Source: Phycicoccus duodecadis (GTDB lineage: Bacteria; Actinomycetota; Actinomycetes; Actinomycetales; Dermatophilaceae). From it: a stretch of DNA of 64,000 nt. The stretch lies in NCBI RefSeq assembly GCF_002846495.1, contig NZ_PJNE01000001.1:558001-622000 (forward strand), read 5' to 3'. Numbering within the stretch: position 1 is the first letter of the stretch; every line of letters begins with the position of its first letter. Below are positions 27,301-35,696 of the stretch, piece by piece. The notes beneath the pieces were generated by a model. The model made no database searches. It was not told the DNA's origin and was given only the letters and a program-made list of their open reading frames with translations. The translations under genes and the position numbers were made by a program.

Positions 27301-29802
27301 ATCCGGAACACCGGCGACCGTTCGTGCCGCCTGGGGCCAGAGAGCCGGCGGAACGGCACGAAGGATCTCCTCCGCGTGGTTCAGCGCCGCGTCGAGCCGC
27401 TCGAAGTCCGTCTCACGTCCCTGCCAGTAGCGGCCCAGAGCGCCGGCCATCCCCTGCTCTGCCGTGCCGAGGTCCGCCTGGGCCCGAGACCATGACACGG
27501 CCAGCCCGAGGTCCTTGATCGCGTCATCGAGGTTGACGACCTCCGCCTTGAAGGCAGCAACGGTCTTCTTGTCACGCCGGTACTCCCCCATGAGCTTGCG
27601 AAAGCCCTTGTGGACCGTCGTGAAGCGGGCGTGCAAGTCTGCGAGCGGCGCGGCTAGGGCCGCGGGGGTGAAGGTCCCCTGGGCCGCCGCCTCGGCAGCC
27701 GCCAGTTCCCGGACCCGGGAGCCCAGGATCTGCGCTGCCCCCCGCGCCGACGCCAGGCCATCGGTCGTCAGCCACGTCGCCTCGGGAGGTGCGTCCATGA
27801 AGGGGATGGCCGCGATCGACAACACGTGGTCGATGTCCGAGAAGGTCGCCGGCACTGGTACGCCGAGCACTTCGGCCAGGCGCGAGGCGGAGTCCCGACA
27901 TCCGTCCGCCGTGGTCGCCCACCCCGACATGCGGCGGCGGAGCTCCTCGGCCCGCGAGCCGGTGAGAGCGCCAACGGACACCGGGCTCGGTGTGGACACG
28001 GAGACCGTGTAGTCGCTCGGAAGGTCCTCCGTGGGCGGCAGTGACCGCCAGGCGTCCCCGACCACTTCCCGAACCCGTTGCTCTTCAGCCCTGACGGCTG
28101 CGATCCCCGCCTCCACGGTCGATACCGCGCCCTTGACGATCTCCAGGTCCTCCACCGTGAGCCACGCGTTCGGCACCTCTGCGGGTCGGGCTACGGAGAG
28201 CTCGATGAGCGCGTCGAGGAGGTGGAGGTCGGACAGCGCAGGCAAGTCGAAAGCCTCTCGAAGGCCGTCGTTGTGGCGCGCCACCCCCTCCAGCTCTTCG
28301 AGACCACGCCGCGCGGCGTAGATCCGCGCCCCGAAGGGGGACTGGTCCGTGACGCCGCGCCACAGGAAGCTCTGGCCCTCCAGAGCAGGCCTCCAGCACC
28401 TGGCGAGACGCGCTGCGGCATCGGCGATCGCGCCGAGGCCAGTCTCCGTGAGCGCGAGACCGGGTGACTTCGGCGTCGGAGCATGGGGTGCTTCGTCGAG
28501 CTCGGCAACGCGACCCAGTACCTCATGGACGGTTCTGCCGAGACCGGGACGGACCTCGTTCATTGCCCGCGCGTAGGCCGACAGCTGCGTCCGTCGGTCG
28601 GCCGCCTGGCTCCGGTCGCGGGCCGACATCGGCGGCGGCGGCACCGGCACCGTGTCGAGGGCCGACGCGAGCTGCGCAGCAACTTCTTTGCGGCTCGCCT
28701 TGTGGCTGTGCAGCTCGAGGACGTAGCTGCCCAGGCCCACGTGCTCGAGCCGGTTCCTCACGACCTCGAGCGCCGCCGCCTTCTCCGACACGAACAGTAC
28801 GGTCTTCCCGGTGTGGAGCAGCGCGCCGATCATGTTGGCGATCGTCTGGGACTTCCCCGTGCCGGGCGGGCCGTCCATGACAAAGCTGTGCCCAGCCACG
28901 GCGGCGGCGACACAGGCCCGCTGTGACGAGTCCGCGTCCAAGACCAGGGGCGTCGACTCCGGGGGCGCCTCGTCGTCCACCTGCTCCGTAGGGATCTCCT
29001 CGAAGAGGAACCCACCGCCTTGGGCCGTGGGGTCCTGCGTTGCGAGCGCCGTGACCACCGGATGCGCCGCGATCGCCTCGGCGTTCTCCAGCAGGTCCCG
29101 GTACATCGCCTCCTTCATGAAGGAGAAGACCGAGAGGGTCACGTCGGAAGAGACCATCCACCCCGGCTTCTTCGCTACGGCCGAACGAACTGCGTCCAGG
29201 AGCTCCTCGACGTCGGCGGTCTCCGGGTCCTCGACTGTTGGAAGAGTCACCCCGAAGTCGTTGAGCCGTAACGCCAGGGCGGGGTTGAGCACTGCGTCGC
29301 CGTCGTCGTTGGCCTTCAGCTTCGGATCGTTCTGACGTCCCATCGGCACCAAGGTGACCGGGACGAGAAGCAGGGGGCTGGCGAACCTCGTGCCGTCGAC
29401 GTCGGCCCAGTCGAGCATGCCGAAGGCGAAGTACAAGACGATGAGACCCCGGTCCAGGTACTCCTGGTGCTCGCGACGCTGGAGGTTCTTCAGCGCACGA
29501 CTCAGGTCCCTCTCCAGCATCGAGGTGCTGAGTGCCGTCGGGTCCGAAGGCGGCGTCGTGGACTTCTCCCCGGACTCTGCCGGTTCGGGCCGGCCGCGGA
29601 GGCGCCAAGTTCGTCCCGCCCGTAGGCCGGCCAGCACGGTGGCGATGTCCGGACCGTCGATAGGCACGCTGCCCGTCTTGGTGTGCTTGAAGTTCAGGGC
29701 GCGGTTGGTTCCCGACAAGTTGATGAGACCGTCACGCCAGACCCGTAACGCCTCGTCGACGTCGGTCGGGATCGATGAGACCTCACTTCGCGGTCGTCCC
29801 AC
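24358..29802 (-). CDS. Giant DUF4011/SF1 helicase with Vsr-like nuclease and DUF3320 domains
   Basis: An 1814-residue protein from a GTG with GGGAGGA upstream. The N-terminus is DUF4011-like (WRDGLINLSGTNRALNFKHT). A Walker A sequence, DGPPGTGKSQTIANM, lies near base 28860 and motif II, VVIFDEASQVTP, near 26205, separated by a long helical insert; ALITAGDDRQLPPTSFF and NVAVTRARQRVEVVSS (motif VI) follow. A Vsr/MTES-1575-like nuclease comes next (RIDIGVKH ... VECDGYMYHSSPAARDRDRL ... RLHRIWGTAWYRD). The C-terminal 200 residues match DUF3320 (GHRIHANIRAAIEA ... ARIFGWGRRTQDMTRRLLDV). Such proteins occur in defence islands as single-gene systems. The frame is intact. It converges with GmrSD, 100 bases apart. 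Confidence 0.85.
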   Translation of the reverse strand: MGRPRSEVSSIPTDVDEALRVWRDGLINLSGTNRALNFKHTKTGSVPIDGPDIATVLAGLRAGRTWRLRGRPEPAESGEKSTTPPSDPTALSTSMLERDLSRALKNLQRREHQEYLDRGLIVLYFAFGMLDWADVDGTRFASPLLLVPVTLVPMGRQNDPKLKANDDGDAVLNPALALRLNDFGVTLPTVEDPETADVEELLDAVRSAVAKKPGWMVSSDVTLSVFSFMKEAMYRDLLENAEAIAAHPVVTALATQDPTAQGGGFLFEEIPTEQVDDEAPPESTPLVLDADSSQRACVAAAVAGHSFVMDGPPGTGKSQTIANMIGALLHTGKTVLFVSEKAAALEVVRNRLEHVGLGSYVLELHSHKASRKEVAAQLASALDTVPVPPPPMSARDRSQAADRRTQLSAYARAMNEVRPGLGRTVHEVLGRVAELDEAPHAPTPKSPGLALTETGLGAIADAAARLARCWRPALEGQSFLWRGVTDQSPFGARIYAARRGLEELEGVARHNDGLREAFDLPALSDLHLLDALIELSVARPAEVPNAWLTVEDLEIVKGAVSTVEAGIAAVRAEEQRVREVVGDAWRSLPPTEDLPSDYTVSVSTPSPVSVGALTGSRAEELRRRMSGWATTADGCRDSASRLAEVLGVPVPATFSDIDHVLSIAAIPFMDAPPEATWLTTDGLASARGAAQILGSRVRELAAAEAAAQGTFTPAALAAPLADLHARFTTVHKGFRKLMGEYRRDKKTVAAFKAEVVNLDDAIKDLGLAVSWSRAQADLGTAEQGMAGALGRYWQGRETDFERLDAALNHAEEILRAVPPALWPQAARTVAGVPDPSIKALVDRTRDDLVRLRGEVSDDGLGLNRPEVVVGSVAGASEWLRAHLEPLDRAAQVCAGVAAVIGRDLPADDALVMLEARDGALSARQRAIEAAAQAEAHIGHELYRGLETDLPAVHMGVTWATKVRKVRRGFDRPLSESQVKALMTARRTENLSLVISAWERARDAIIDAFEDDRREDLEDEMDLAATAASLIDELDGDGSGQQEWLGYVRATAELRDAGLRDVERFCVDHRVSSSVVPAVFERAVLSSFADAVLASDPSLSPFRSTDRDALVDEFRRLDQMLIPAATSGVITAANALRPRRLDVGEPALIRREGLKKTRHLPVRELISQTRTTTVAVKPCFMMSPLAVSQYLPPNMAFDVVIFDEASQVTPGDAINCIYRGKALITAGDDRQLPPTSFFDRAADEDEESDTDVSDFQSILELSKASGGFRNLGLRWHYRSRHEDLIAFSNHRFYEGRLVTFPGAHAEGPDVGVELFHVPGIYRRGTSRDNPVEAQHVAERVLHHLSTRPDASLGVVTFSVAQADAIQNALDRALDERPDLAAQLDGDRLNGFFVKSLESVQGDERDVMIFSIGYGPDENGKVTTNFGALNRPKGWRRLNVAVTRARQRVEVVSSVRAGDVPPSTNESVRHLVGYLDYAERGPAALALDLGPSGLGTDSPFEDSVIDAIRAMGYDVEPQVGAAGYRIDIGVKHIEHPGVFAIGVECDGYMYHSSPAARDRDRLRQQVLEGLGWRLHRIWGTAWYRDREREKERLRRAIEDALSAPVTGRLSGSISPFERAIVELEAVSEDEQPTWTVPYVPATVPPLPSWVDVSDPSARWEMVDGVRAVADGEGPVHVDVLQHRLREAWGIGRVGHRIHANIRAAIEAAEVTVVGDFVDVPSRRAFPVRVPVPGVTARTAGQVPDVELEEALVNLLRDSGRVDVEELLTATARIFGWGRRTQDMTRRLLDVVGGMSERGGVTREGATIRLSSDEAQR

Positions 29803-30200
29803 GTGTCCTCCCGTGTCCTATCGTGCGTGCGACCCCGGCGCCGCCCCCACAGAGCGGCGACGTTACTTCACCGGTCCATCAGAAGTGCGAGGCCCTGCCC
29901 AATTGCTGCGGCCGCGTGCTGACGGACGGGTCTTGGGCGCTGAGGAAGTCGGAACGATGGCGGGGCCGGACAGCCGAGCGGCCGCTCTTGGTCTAGGTAC
30001 GGGGGCCTGATGCCCCGGGCTGCTCACGGGACTCGCATCCTGCGGGCATCGCAATGACGCGGCCGGGGACGCAACAACTGCCCATATCGGTTGAGCCGCA
30101 AGTCTTCGTGGAGGATCCGGCCCACTGAACTCCGGACGTAGGAAACCTGGTTGTCACGCGGCAGCCAGCCTGTGGCCTCGACCGGTGCGGCCCGTAGGCT
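29803..30200. other. Intergenic stretch, nothing recognised
   Basis: This 398-base gap lies upstream of the giant helicase GTG start and downstream of the DUF6994 gene stop. The part next to 29803 must hold the helicase promoter. No tRNA, riboswitch, repeat or convincing small gene was found; the short open frames here have poor codon usage. Confidence 0.5.
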
Positions 30201-30941
30201 TCAGGATTCGCTGCCGGAGGGAAGGTGCTCCTTGCTCCAGCGGTCGATGCGGGAGTTGCGTGCGGCGATGAAGTCCACACTCCGGTCGCGGTACTCGCGG
30301 TAGGTCTCGACATCCCCGGGGATCGCCCCGGCACCGAAGTCTGTTGACGGCAGGAAGAACTTCACGCCCCCGGTCTCACGGTCGACCAAGTCCTGAAGCA
30401 GGAAGAACTCGACGTAGCCAGCGAACGATCCGAACAATGCGAAGAAGTCGTCGTACCGGGCGATGGTCGGCCCGAGGGGAGTCCGGGTGTCGCCGTCGTA
30501 GTACCGCCGGATGCACTCGAGCGTCAGGTCCATGCGGTCGGCGATCCGCCTGTGCATCCCGCGGCCAGTGTTGATCGTCCACTTGCGTTCGATCTGGTTG
30601 CCCGGGAAGACCATGAAACCGCCGATGGTGTGGCCGAGGTCCCTGAACGACTCCACTTCACCGTCGTCCAACTGATCGAGAACGGGCCCCGCGACCAGCC
30701 AGCTCTTGAAACTCGGGATGACCGAGTCGCTCCCGAGGAAGAACTCACCCCGGTGGGACTGGTGGTACAGGTAGGCCCGCGGTCTCGTCGTGACCAGATC
30801 GAAGGTCTCGCCGTTCGGCAGCGGCTTGCTCCACAGCAGCTGGTGATACCGGCGAAGCGTCGGGCTGTGGGAGTCGGGGTCCTTGCCTCTGGCGTCGGTG
30901 CGGACGTCGAAGGACGTGTCGATCACGGGCGGCTCGGTCAT
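30201..30941 (-). CDS. DUF6994-family protein
   Basis: A 246-residue protein. The ATG at 30941 is preceded by GAGGAA; the longer open frame upstream has no coding signal. The pattern DPDSHSPTLRRYHQLLWSKP, then LPNGETFDLV and GGFMVFPGNQI, is what I recall for DUF6994, a family of unknown function common in actinobacteria and often in variable regions. Many aromatic residues (YDDFFALFGSFAGYVEFFLL) suggest a compact enzyme-like fold. There is no signal peptide. It stands alone on its strand, divergent from the lipoprotein gene at 31105. Confidence 0.7.
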   Translation of the reverse strand: MTEPPVIDTSFDVRTDARGKDPDSHSPTLRRYHQLLWSKPLPNGETFDLVTTRPRAYLYHQSHRGEFFLGSDSVIPSFKSWLVAGPVLDQLDDGEVESFRDLGHTIGGFMVFPGNQIERKWTINTGRGMHRRIADRMDLTLECIRRYYDGDTRTPLGPTIARYDDFFALFGSFAGYVEFFLLQDLVDRETGGVKFFLPSTDFGAGAIPGDVETYREYRDRSVDFIAARNSRIDRWSKEHLPSGSES

Positions 30942-31104
30942 CGTTCCTCGACTTCCTGTGCCTGACTGGGCACTTCCGGACATTCGAACGGTAGCCCACC
31001 CCCGGAGCGCGTCGTCCCACGACTGTGACCGGGCACTGCTTCGTCCAGGCGAGATCTCGCAGATGCGCCGGAGATGTGTCAGACCCCTGTGATGTGCTCG
31101 GTCC

Positions 31105-31644
31105 ATGTACCGCAACACATCAACCGTCGTCGGCGTCCTCGCCGGCAGCCTTCTTCTGTCCGCCTGCGGCAGCGGCGACTCGAGCGCCCCGTCTTCGCCC
31201 GCGGCCAGTAGCGCGACCTCGAGCGCGCCGTCCACGACGGCCGCCAGCACATCGCCAGCTGCCACACCCACGGCACCCCCGGTAGCGGCCGAGGTGGCCG
31301 ACAGCATCAAGCAACCGTCGGCCACGAAGATCGTCGCCATCACCGAGGACAACGATCCGAACAACCTGATCGGCCGACCCAACGGGTACGTGAGTGCGGC
31401 GGTGATCTACGACTCCAACGCGACGTGCACTGACATCGGGGTGGATTGCGGAGCGACGGTCGAGGTCTGGCCGGACGAGGCCTCGGCCAAGACGCGCTCC
31501 GAGTACATCCTGAGCATCCTCAAGGCTTCCCCCATCCTGGGGAGCGAGTTCCACACCCTCGACGGACCCGTGCTGCTCCGCGTGGACGGGAAGCAGCTGA
31601 AGCCTTCGCTCGCGAAGAAGTACGCCGCGGCGCTGACCGGCTGA
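31105..31644 (+). CDS. Secreted lipoprotein of unknown function
   Basis: A 179-residue protein with a type II signal peptide: a short basic start, the hydrophobic segment VVGVLAGSLLLSA and the lipobox LSAC-G (Cys21). A Ser/Thr/Ala/Pro-rich linker (about 22-65) leads to a small alpha/beta domain with two Cys (NATCTDIGVDCGATVEVW) that could form a disulfide. It would be anchored on the outer face of the membrane. The C-terminal domain is not recognised. No obvious operon partner; the GTPase gene begins 170 bases later. Confidence 0.75.
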   Translation: MYRNTSTVVGVLAGSLLLSACGSGDSSAPSSPAASSATSSAPSTTAASTSPAATPTAPPVAAEVADSIKQPSATKIVAITEDNDPNNLIGRPNGYVSAAVIYDSNATCTDIGVDCGATVEVWPDEASAKTRSEYILSILKASPILGSEFHTLDGPVLLRVDGKQLKPSLAKKYAAALTG

Positions 31645-31814
31645 AGCCCGCCGATATCGTAGTTCCGGAGGAGTTCCCCTCCGACCCTGGGCGTACCTGC
31701 TCGCCTGCTCTCCTGGACCGTGCCGTCGGCGGTATCCCCGTCGCGGTGAGCGGCCGGCGCGACGTGCGACCCACACTCCCCTCGCCTGTTGTACTCCTGG
31801 GCTAGGTTCTCGGC

Positions 31815-33002
31815 ATGCCTCAGTACCCCCGCATCAGGGAACAGCACATCGCCGTCTTCGGAGAGAGCGGCTCCGGGAAGACGGTGCTGCTCTCGTCGTT
31901 CTTCGGACCGACCCAGGAAAGGTCCTACTCCAACGACCTGTGGGATCTCGTGGCCGACGACACGGGTCAGGGAAACCGGCTCTTCAAGAACTACGTGGGC
32001 ATGCGAGACGACGCTGAAGTCCCCCCGACCACCAAGTTCGCGTCCACGACGTACCACTTCAGCCTCAAGCTCAAGGGCACGGACGACTCCGCCGTGAAGC
32101 GCCGGCCGTTCGACGTGCTTAGGCTGGCGTGGCACGACTACCCCGGGGAGTGGTTCGAGGAGACGCCGGGAACCGCCGAAGAGGAGGCGCGGCGGGTCGA
32201 CACGTTCCGCTCACTCCTGAGGTCAGATGTCGCACTCCTGCTGGTCGACGGACAACGGCTCGCGGGGCACCGGGGCGAGGAAGAGCGCTATCTGAAGTCT
32301 CTCCTCACGAACGTCCGACAGGGTGTGTTGCGCCTCAAGGACGATCTCCTCGCTGGCCAAGGACCCCTCACCGAGTTCCCCCGCATCTGGCTCATCGCGT
32401 TGTCGAAGGCCGACCTGCACCCCGATTGGGACGTCTACGCGTTCCGCGACCTCGTCGTGAAGTGCGCGGCCGACGAGATCGATGCCCTGCGCGACACGCT
32501 GAGCACGCTCATCGAGGCTCCGGAGGCGCTGTCGGTCGGCGAGGACTTCATGCTCCTGTCGTCCGCGAAATTCGAGCTGAAGTCCGACCACCTGACACCG
32601 GAACGTATCGATGTCACGCAGCGGGTCGGCGTCAACCTCATCCTCCCGGTCGCCTCCCTCCTGCCCCTCGAGCGACGCGTCGAATGGAGCGGGCGGCTTC
32701 AGGTTCCGCGGCAGGTCCTCGACACCGTCGCCGATGGCGCCGACCTCTTGGCCATCGCGCTCACCGGTGAAGCGGGAAAGGCTGTCAAGAACCTGGTAGC
32801 GAAGATTCCCCGAATCGGTTCGCTGGCCAGCCGAGCGGTGGTCCCCGTGCTCACCAAGGCGGCGCAGATGACCGGCTCGCAACTACGAGCGGCCAACGAA
32901 GGCGCCCGCCAGAATCACGACACTCTCACGGCCACCTTGACCCAGTTCAAGCTCGACCTGGAGCAGGGCGTCACGGACGCCCTGCTCATCAAGAAGCGGT
33001 GA
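31815..33002 (+). CDS. P-loop GTPase-like protein of a two-gene module
   Basis: A 395-residue protein beginning RIREQHIAVFGESGSGKTVL, with Walker A GESGSGKT at about 16-23. The Walker B/switch region reads LAWHDYPGEWFEETP, and VALLLVDGQRLAGH and IWLIALSKADLHPDW follow, the last matching the NKxD-type specificity strand with SKAD. This is a TRAFAC-class GTPase layout with a helical C-terminal part (about 290-395) containing AAQMTGSQLRAANEGARQNH. It resembles GTPases found with small partner genes in bacterial conflict loci. The stop overlaps the next ATG by one base (TGATG). Confidence 0.65.
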   Translation: MPQYPRIREQHIAVFGESGSGKTVLLSSFFGPTQERSYSNDLWDLVADDTGQGNRLFKNYVGMRDDAEVPPTTKFASTTYHFSLKLKGTDDSAVKRRPFDVLRLAWHDYPGEWFEETPGTAEEEARRVDTFRSLLRSDVALLLVDGQRLAGHRGEEERYLKSLLTNVRQGVLRLKDDLLAGQGPLTEFPRIWLIALSKADLHPDWDVYAFRDLVVKCAADEIDALRDTLSTLIEAPEALSVGEDFMLLSSAKFELKSDHLTPERIDVTQRVGVNLILPVASLLPLERRVEWSGRLQVPRQVLDTVADGADLLAIALTGEAGKAVKNLVAKIPRIGSLASRAVVPVLTKAAQMTGSQLRAANEGARQNHDTLTATLTQFKLDLEQGVTDALLIKKR

Positions 33003-33406
33003 TGACGGAGTTCCAGACGGCGCCGGCCGGCGTGCTGTGGGCCACCCGGGGCCGAACCTGGGGCTTCCGGTTCCTCCTGGACGGCGGCCTTGCTGACCCC
33101 CTCGCTGCCTACGAGGCGATGTTCGCCGAGCTCGGCGACAAGGCGACCGGTTGGGTGGGCAATGCCCAGCAGGTCGGAGTGCGCTTTGTCGACCCCGAGG
33201 GACGACGAGACCGGAGCGGCCGGCTGATCCCCCACGACTTCCTCGTGACGGGCGACCTCGCGACGCAGATCGCCTCCGTGGACGACGCGCTGCGCCTTCT
33301 ATGGCCCCTGGTGACCAGTCTCTACGCGCGTGTCTGGGATCAAGAAGCCCCACCGTCCCCGGAGGACGTGCGCTTCGATAACTCGTCGCCGCTGCGAGCG
33401 GATTGA
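33002..33406 (+). CDS. Small partner protein of the GTPase
   Basis: A 134-residue protein translated from the ATG overlapping the GTPase stop (TGATG). It shows GVLWATRGRTWGFRFLLDGG, QQVGVRFVDPEGRRDRSGRL and PHDFLVTGDLATQIASVDDA. It is strand-rich with no catalytic pattern. Tight coupling indicates that it works with the GTPase, as a regulator, effector or adaptor. Family not recognised. Confidence 0.6.
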   Translation: MTEFQTAPAGVLWATRGRTWGFRFLLDGGLADPLAAYEAMFAELGDKATGWVGNAQQVGVRFVDPEGRRDRSGRLIPHDFLVTGDLATQIASVDDALRLLWPLVTSLYARVWDQEAPPSPEDVRFDNSSPLRAD

Positions 33407-33507
33407 GACGAGCCCACGCCGTCGCCTTGCCAACACTGGTACTGAGTTGGAGGGATCCACAGGCCTCGGACGAGGGCCGCTGGCAGTGAGCAACACCTCT
33501 CTCTCGT

Positions 33508-33947
33508 TCACGCCACGAGAGCCGTGACTCCGTAGAACAGGGGCATCGCGACCGGTGCCAGTCCGTATGACGACTTGACCGCGTTCCTCGCTTGCCGTCT
33601 GGCCTCACCGGCCGGTGACACGCGCTCGGCCTCCCAGTCTCTGAGAGCACGTTGGTACGCGTCCAGGTCTCGCTCGTGAGCGACGTGCGCTTCAGCCTGG
33701 CGCTGCGCCTGTTCGGCGCGGGCCGCAATCAACTCGCGGTTCCATCGGACCCACGCGGGGTTCTCCACCATTTTGAACCGCGGTCCGTAGGCCTTGATGC
33801 ACGTGCTGCCGACCCGCGCCCTCCGGCTCTCCATGTTCGTGAGTGGACGGCCGCAGATGGTGCAGTGCGAAGCGAGTTCGTGAATCCGGCGGGTAGGTTC
33901 CGCGGGCAGCTTGCGCAAGTGGACTGAGTGAAGCCGGGGTTCACGCG
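33508..33947 (-). pseudogene. 3' part of a gene split by IS256: DUF6011-like zinc-finger and helical tail
   Basis: The minus frame reads SHCTICGRPLTNMESRRARV-GSTC, a C-x2-C ... C zinc-finger pattern like DUF6011, followed by a long charged helix (AARAEQAQRQAEAHVAHERD) and a hydrophobic C-terminus (LAPVAMPLFYGVTALVA) that may be a membrane segment. Upstream coding sequence is cut at the IS256 left end. Joining across the 8-bp target duplication (33940-33947 and 35339-35346) puts this part in frame with the membrane N-terminus at 35339-35536, so both are halves of one gene. Function unknown. Confidence 0.75.
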
Positions 33948-35338
33948 GACAGCGCCCCGTGGAGTGGTGGGGTTTGGGGTGACGGCGCGGCGTCCTGAAT
34001 AGAAGGGGGCCACCGGCGAGATTCTCGATGTGTACCGCCAAGCACGCATCGAAGGAGACCTCACCGATGGCCTTGTCCCAGTCTGCCGTGTCCGAGCTGT
34101 TCGAGGTGTTCCGCACCGGCGAGGGCACCGATTTCATCCGTGAATGCGTCCGGGTGGCGATGCAGGAGCTGATCGAGACCGAGGCGGCGGCCGCGGTCGG
34201 CGCCGGCCGCTACGAACGGTCCGAGACCCGCACCACCGAACGCAACGGGTCCCGGCCGCGGCTGTTGACCACCCATGCCGGGGACGTCCAGCTGGCGATC
34301 CCCAAGCTGCGCGCGGGCTCGTTCTTCCCGAGCATCCTGGAGCCACGCCGGCGGATCGACCAGGCGTTGTACGCGGTGGTCATGGAGGCCTACGTCCACG
34401 GCGTCTCCACCCGCTCCGTGGACGACCTCGTGGTCGCTCTCGGTGGGTCGGGGATCTCCAAGAGCGAGGTGTCCCGCATCTGTGCCGGGCTGGATGAGAC
34501 GGTCGGGGCGTTCCGCACCCGCCGCCTGGACCATGTCGAGTTCCCGTACGTGTACCTCGACGCGACGTACCTGCACGTGCGCACCGAGCAGGCCATGGTC
34601 ACCTCCAAGGCCGTCGTCGTGGCCACCGGCGTCACCAGCCAGGGCCGGCGGGAGATCCTGGGCCTGGACGTCGGCGACAGCGAGGACGAGGTCTTCTGGC
34701 GGGCGTTCCTGACCGGGTTGAAGAAGCGCGGCCTGACCGGGGTCAAGCTCGTGATCTCCGACCAGCACGCCGGCCTGACCGCGGCCATCTCCCGTGCCCT
34801 GCAGGGCAGCTCACACCAACGGTGCCGGGTCCACTTCATCCGCAACGTCCTGGCCCACGTGGCCAAGGGCGAGTCCGAGATGGTCGCCGCGGTCTTCCGC
34901 ACGATCTTCGCCCAACCCAGCCTCGCACCGATGAGCAAGCAGTGGGACAAGGTCCGCGACGAGCTCGCCGCCCGCTACCCCAAGATCGGCCCCTTGATGG
35001 ACGACGCCAAAGCCGAGGTCCTCGCCTTCGCCGCGTTCCCCCGTGAGCACTGGCGCAAGATCTGGTCTACCAACCCCCTGGAGCGGCTGAACAAGGAGAT
35101 CAAGCGCCGCTCCCGGGTCGTGGGGATCTTCCCCAACGAAGCCGCCGTCATCCGCCTCATCGGAGCCGTCCTGGCCGACACCCACGACGAATGGGCCACC
35201 GACGAACGCCGCTACCTCTCCGAAGAATCCATGGCCAAGATCGGCACCACCGAGCATGATGACCCTGTCGCCCTCACCGAGGGTTGACCGGTCGGCATCG
35301 AGATGACCTCAAAGCCCACCACTCCACGGGACTCTTTC
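33948..35338. mobile_element. Second IS256-family element, 1391 bp, with 8-bp target duplication
   Basis: Inverted ends: the left end 33948 onward reads GACAGCGCCCCGTGGAGTGG, and the right end read inward from 35338 is GAAAGAGTCCCGTGGAGTGG; the similarity continues for about 32 bases. The exact flanking duplication TTCACGCG is at 33940-33947 and 35339-35346. The single gene inside is on the plus strand. The element interrupts a minus-strand gene and does not alter its frame once one duplication copy is removed. It is only about 290 bases from the left end of the Tn7-like transposon. Confidence 0.9.
34067..35287 (+). CDS. IS256-family transposase of the second element
   Basis: A 406-residue protein from the ATG at 34067, preceded by GAAGGAG; an upstream in-frame start at 34028 is less likely. 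The catalytic residues fit the DDE pattern: VYLDATYLHV, LVISDQHAGL and TNPLERLNKEI. SRPRLLTTHAGDVQLAIPKL is the family N-terminal motif. Full length and intact. The sequence is clearly different from the transposase at 2379, so this is a separate IS256 subgroup. Being inside a split gene with perfect duplications, the insertion looks recent. Confidence 0.95.
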   Translation: MALSQSAVSELFEVFRTGEGTDFIRECVRVAMQELIETEAAAAVGAGRYERSETRTTERNGSRPRLLTTHAGDVQLAIPKLRAGSFFPSILEPRRRIDQALYAVVMEAYVHGVSTRSVDDLVVALGGSGISKSEVSRICAGLDETVGAFRTRRLDHVEFPYVYLDATYLHVRTEQAMVTSKAVVVATGVTSQGRREILGLDVGDSEDEVFWRAFLTGLKKRGLTGVKLVISDQHAGLTAAISRALQGSSHQRCRVHFIRNVLAHVAKGESEMVAAVFRTIFAQPSLAPMSKQWDKVRDELAARYPKIGPLMDDAKAEVLAFAAFPREHWRKIWSTNPLERLNKEIKRRSRVVGIFPNEAAVIRLIGAVLADTHDEWATDERRYLSEESMAKIGTTEHDDPVALTEG

Positions 35339-35536
35339 TTCACGCGGAGCCACTGGATCCTTGTGCGGCGCCAACGAAACGGCCCGGTGCCCCAGCAACG
35401 CGCACCAAGCAACCAGCATGAGGACCGGGCCGAGCAACCCCAACCCATCGAGGGTTCCAACGATCCCTGCGGCCGCACCGATGCCAGCGCCACCCAGCGT
35501 CCACCACGTTCGGCGGTTCTGCCGCTCAACGCCCAT
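35339..35536 (-). pseudogene. 5' part of the gene split by IS256: membrane N-terminus
   Basis: From ATG 35536 (GTG 35557 is an alternative) the protein begins MGVERQNRRTWWTLGGAGIG and has two hydrophobic segments (IGAAAGIVGTLDGLGLLGPV and VLMLVAWCALLGHRAVSL) that look like a membrane hairpin. Coding ends at the IS256 right end within PREE. The downstream half is at 33508-33947. The intact protein would have been about 210 residues: membrane hairpin, DUF6011-like zinc finger, charged helix. Function unknown. Confidence 0.75.
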
Positions 35537-35580
35537 ATCCACGCCCCGACTCCCCACTCGTCGAACTGGTCAACAGCACA

Positions 35581-35613
35581 CGAGGGCCCGGGCGACCTTC
35601 GCCCGGGCCCTCG
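35581..35613. terminator. Strong hairpin, ancestral nrdJ terminator
   Basis: A perfect 15-bp stem (CGAGGGCCCGGGCGA and its complement) with a three-base loop at 596-598. It lies 16 bases from the TCAGC copy that marks the transposon left end. Before insertion this DNA followed the nrdJ stop directly, so the hairpin was very likely the nrdJ terminator and is now 18.8 kb away. Confidence 0.75.
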
Positions 35614-35628
35614 TTGTGCTGCTGAGTG

Positions 35629-35633
35629 TCAGC
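35629..35633. repeat. Left copy of the 5-bp target duplication (TCAGC)
   Basis: TCAGC immediately before the terminal TGTCAG of the Tn7-like element. The matching copy is at 54435-54439, where its first three bases are the reverse complement of the nrdJ stop codon. A 5-bp duplication is the hallmark of Tn7-type transposition. Confidence 0.85.
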
Positions 35634-35690
35634 TGTCAGTTCTCATCCGGTTGTCACTCCGGTTCTCATCGCTGACATCTGCGAGTCCGT
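35634..35690. repeat. Left end of the Tn7-like element with TnsB-type repeats
   Basis: Two repeat units in the inverted orientation relative to the right end, TGTCAGTTCTCATCCGG and TGTCACTCCGGTTCTCATC, then a looser copy in the opposite orientation (CTGACATCTGCGAG, 35672-35685). By analogy to Tn7 these would be transposase (TnsB) binding sites. The cap2 stop is at 35697, so cargo begins almost at the end. Confidence 0.75.
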
Positions 35691-35696
35691 CCGCGC

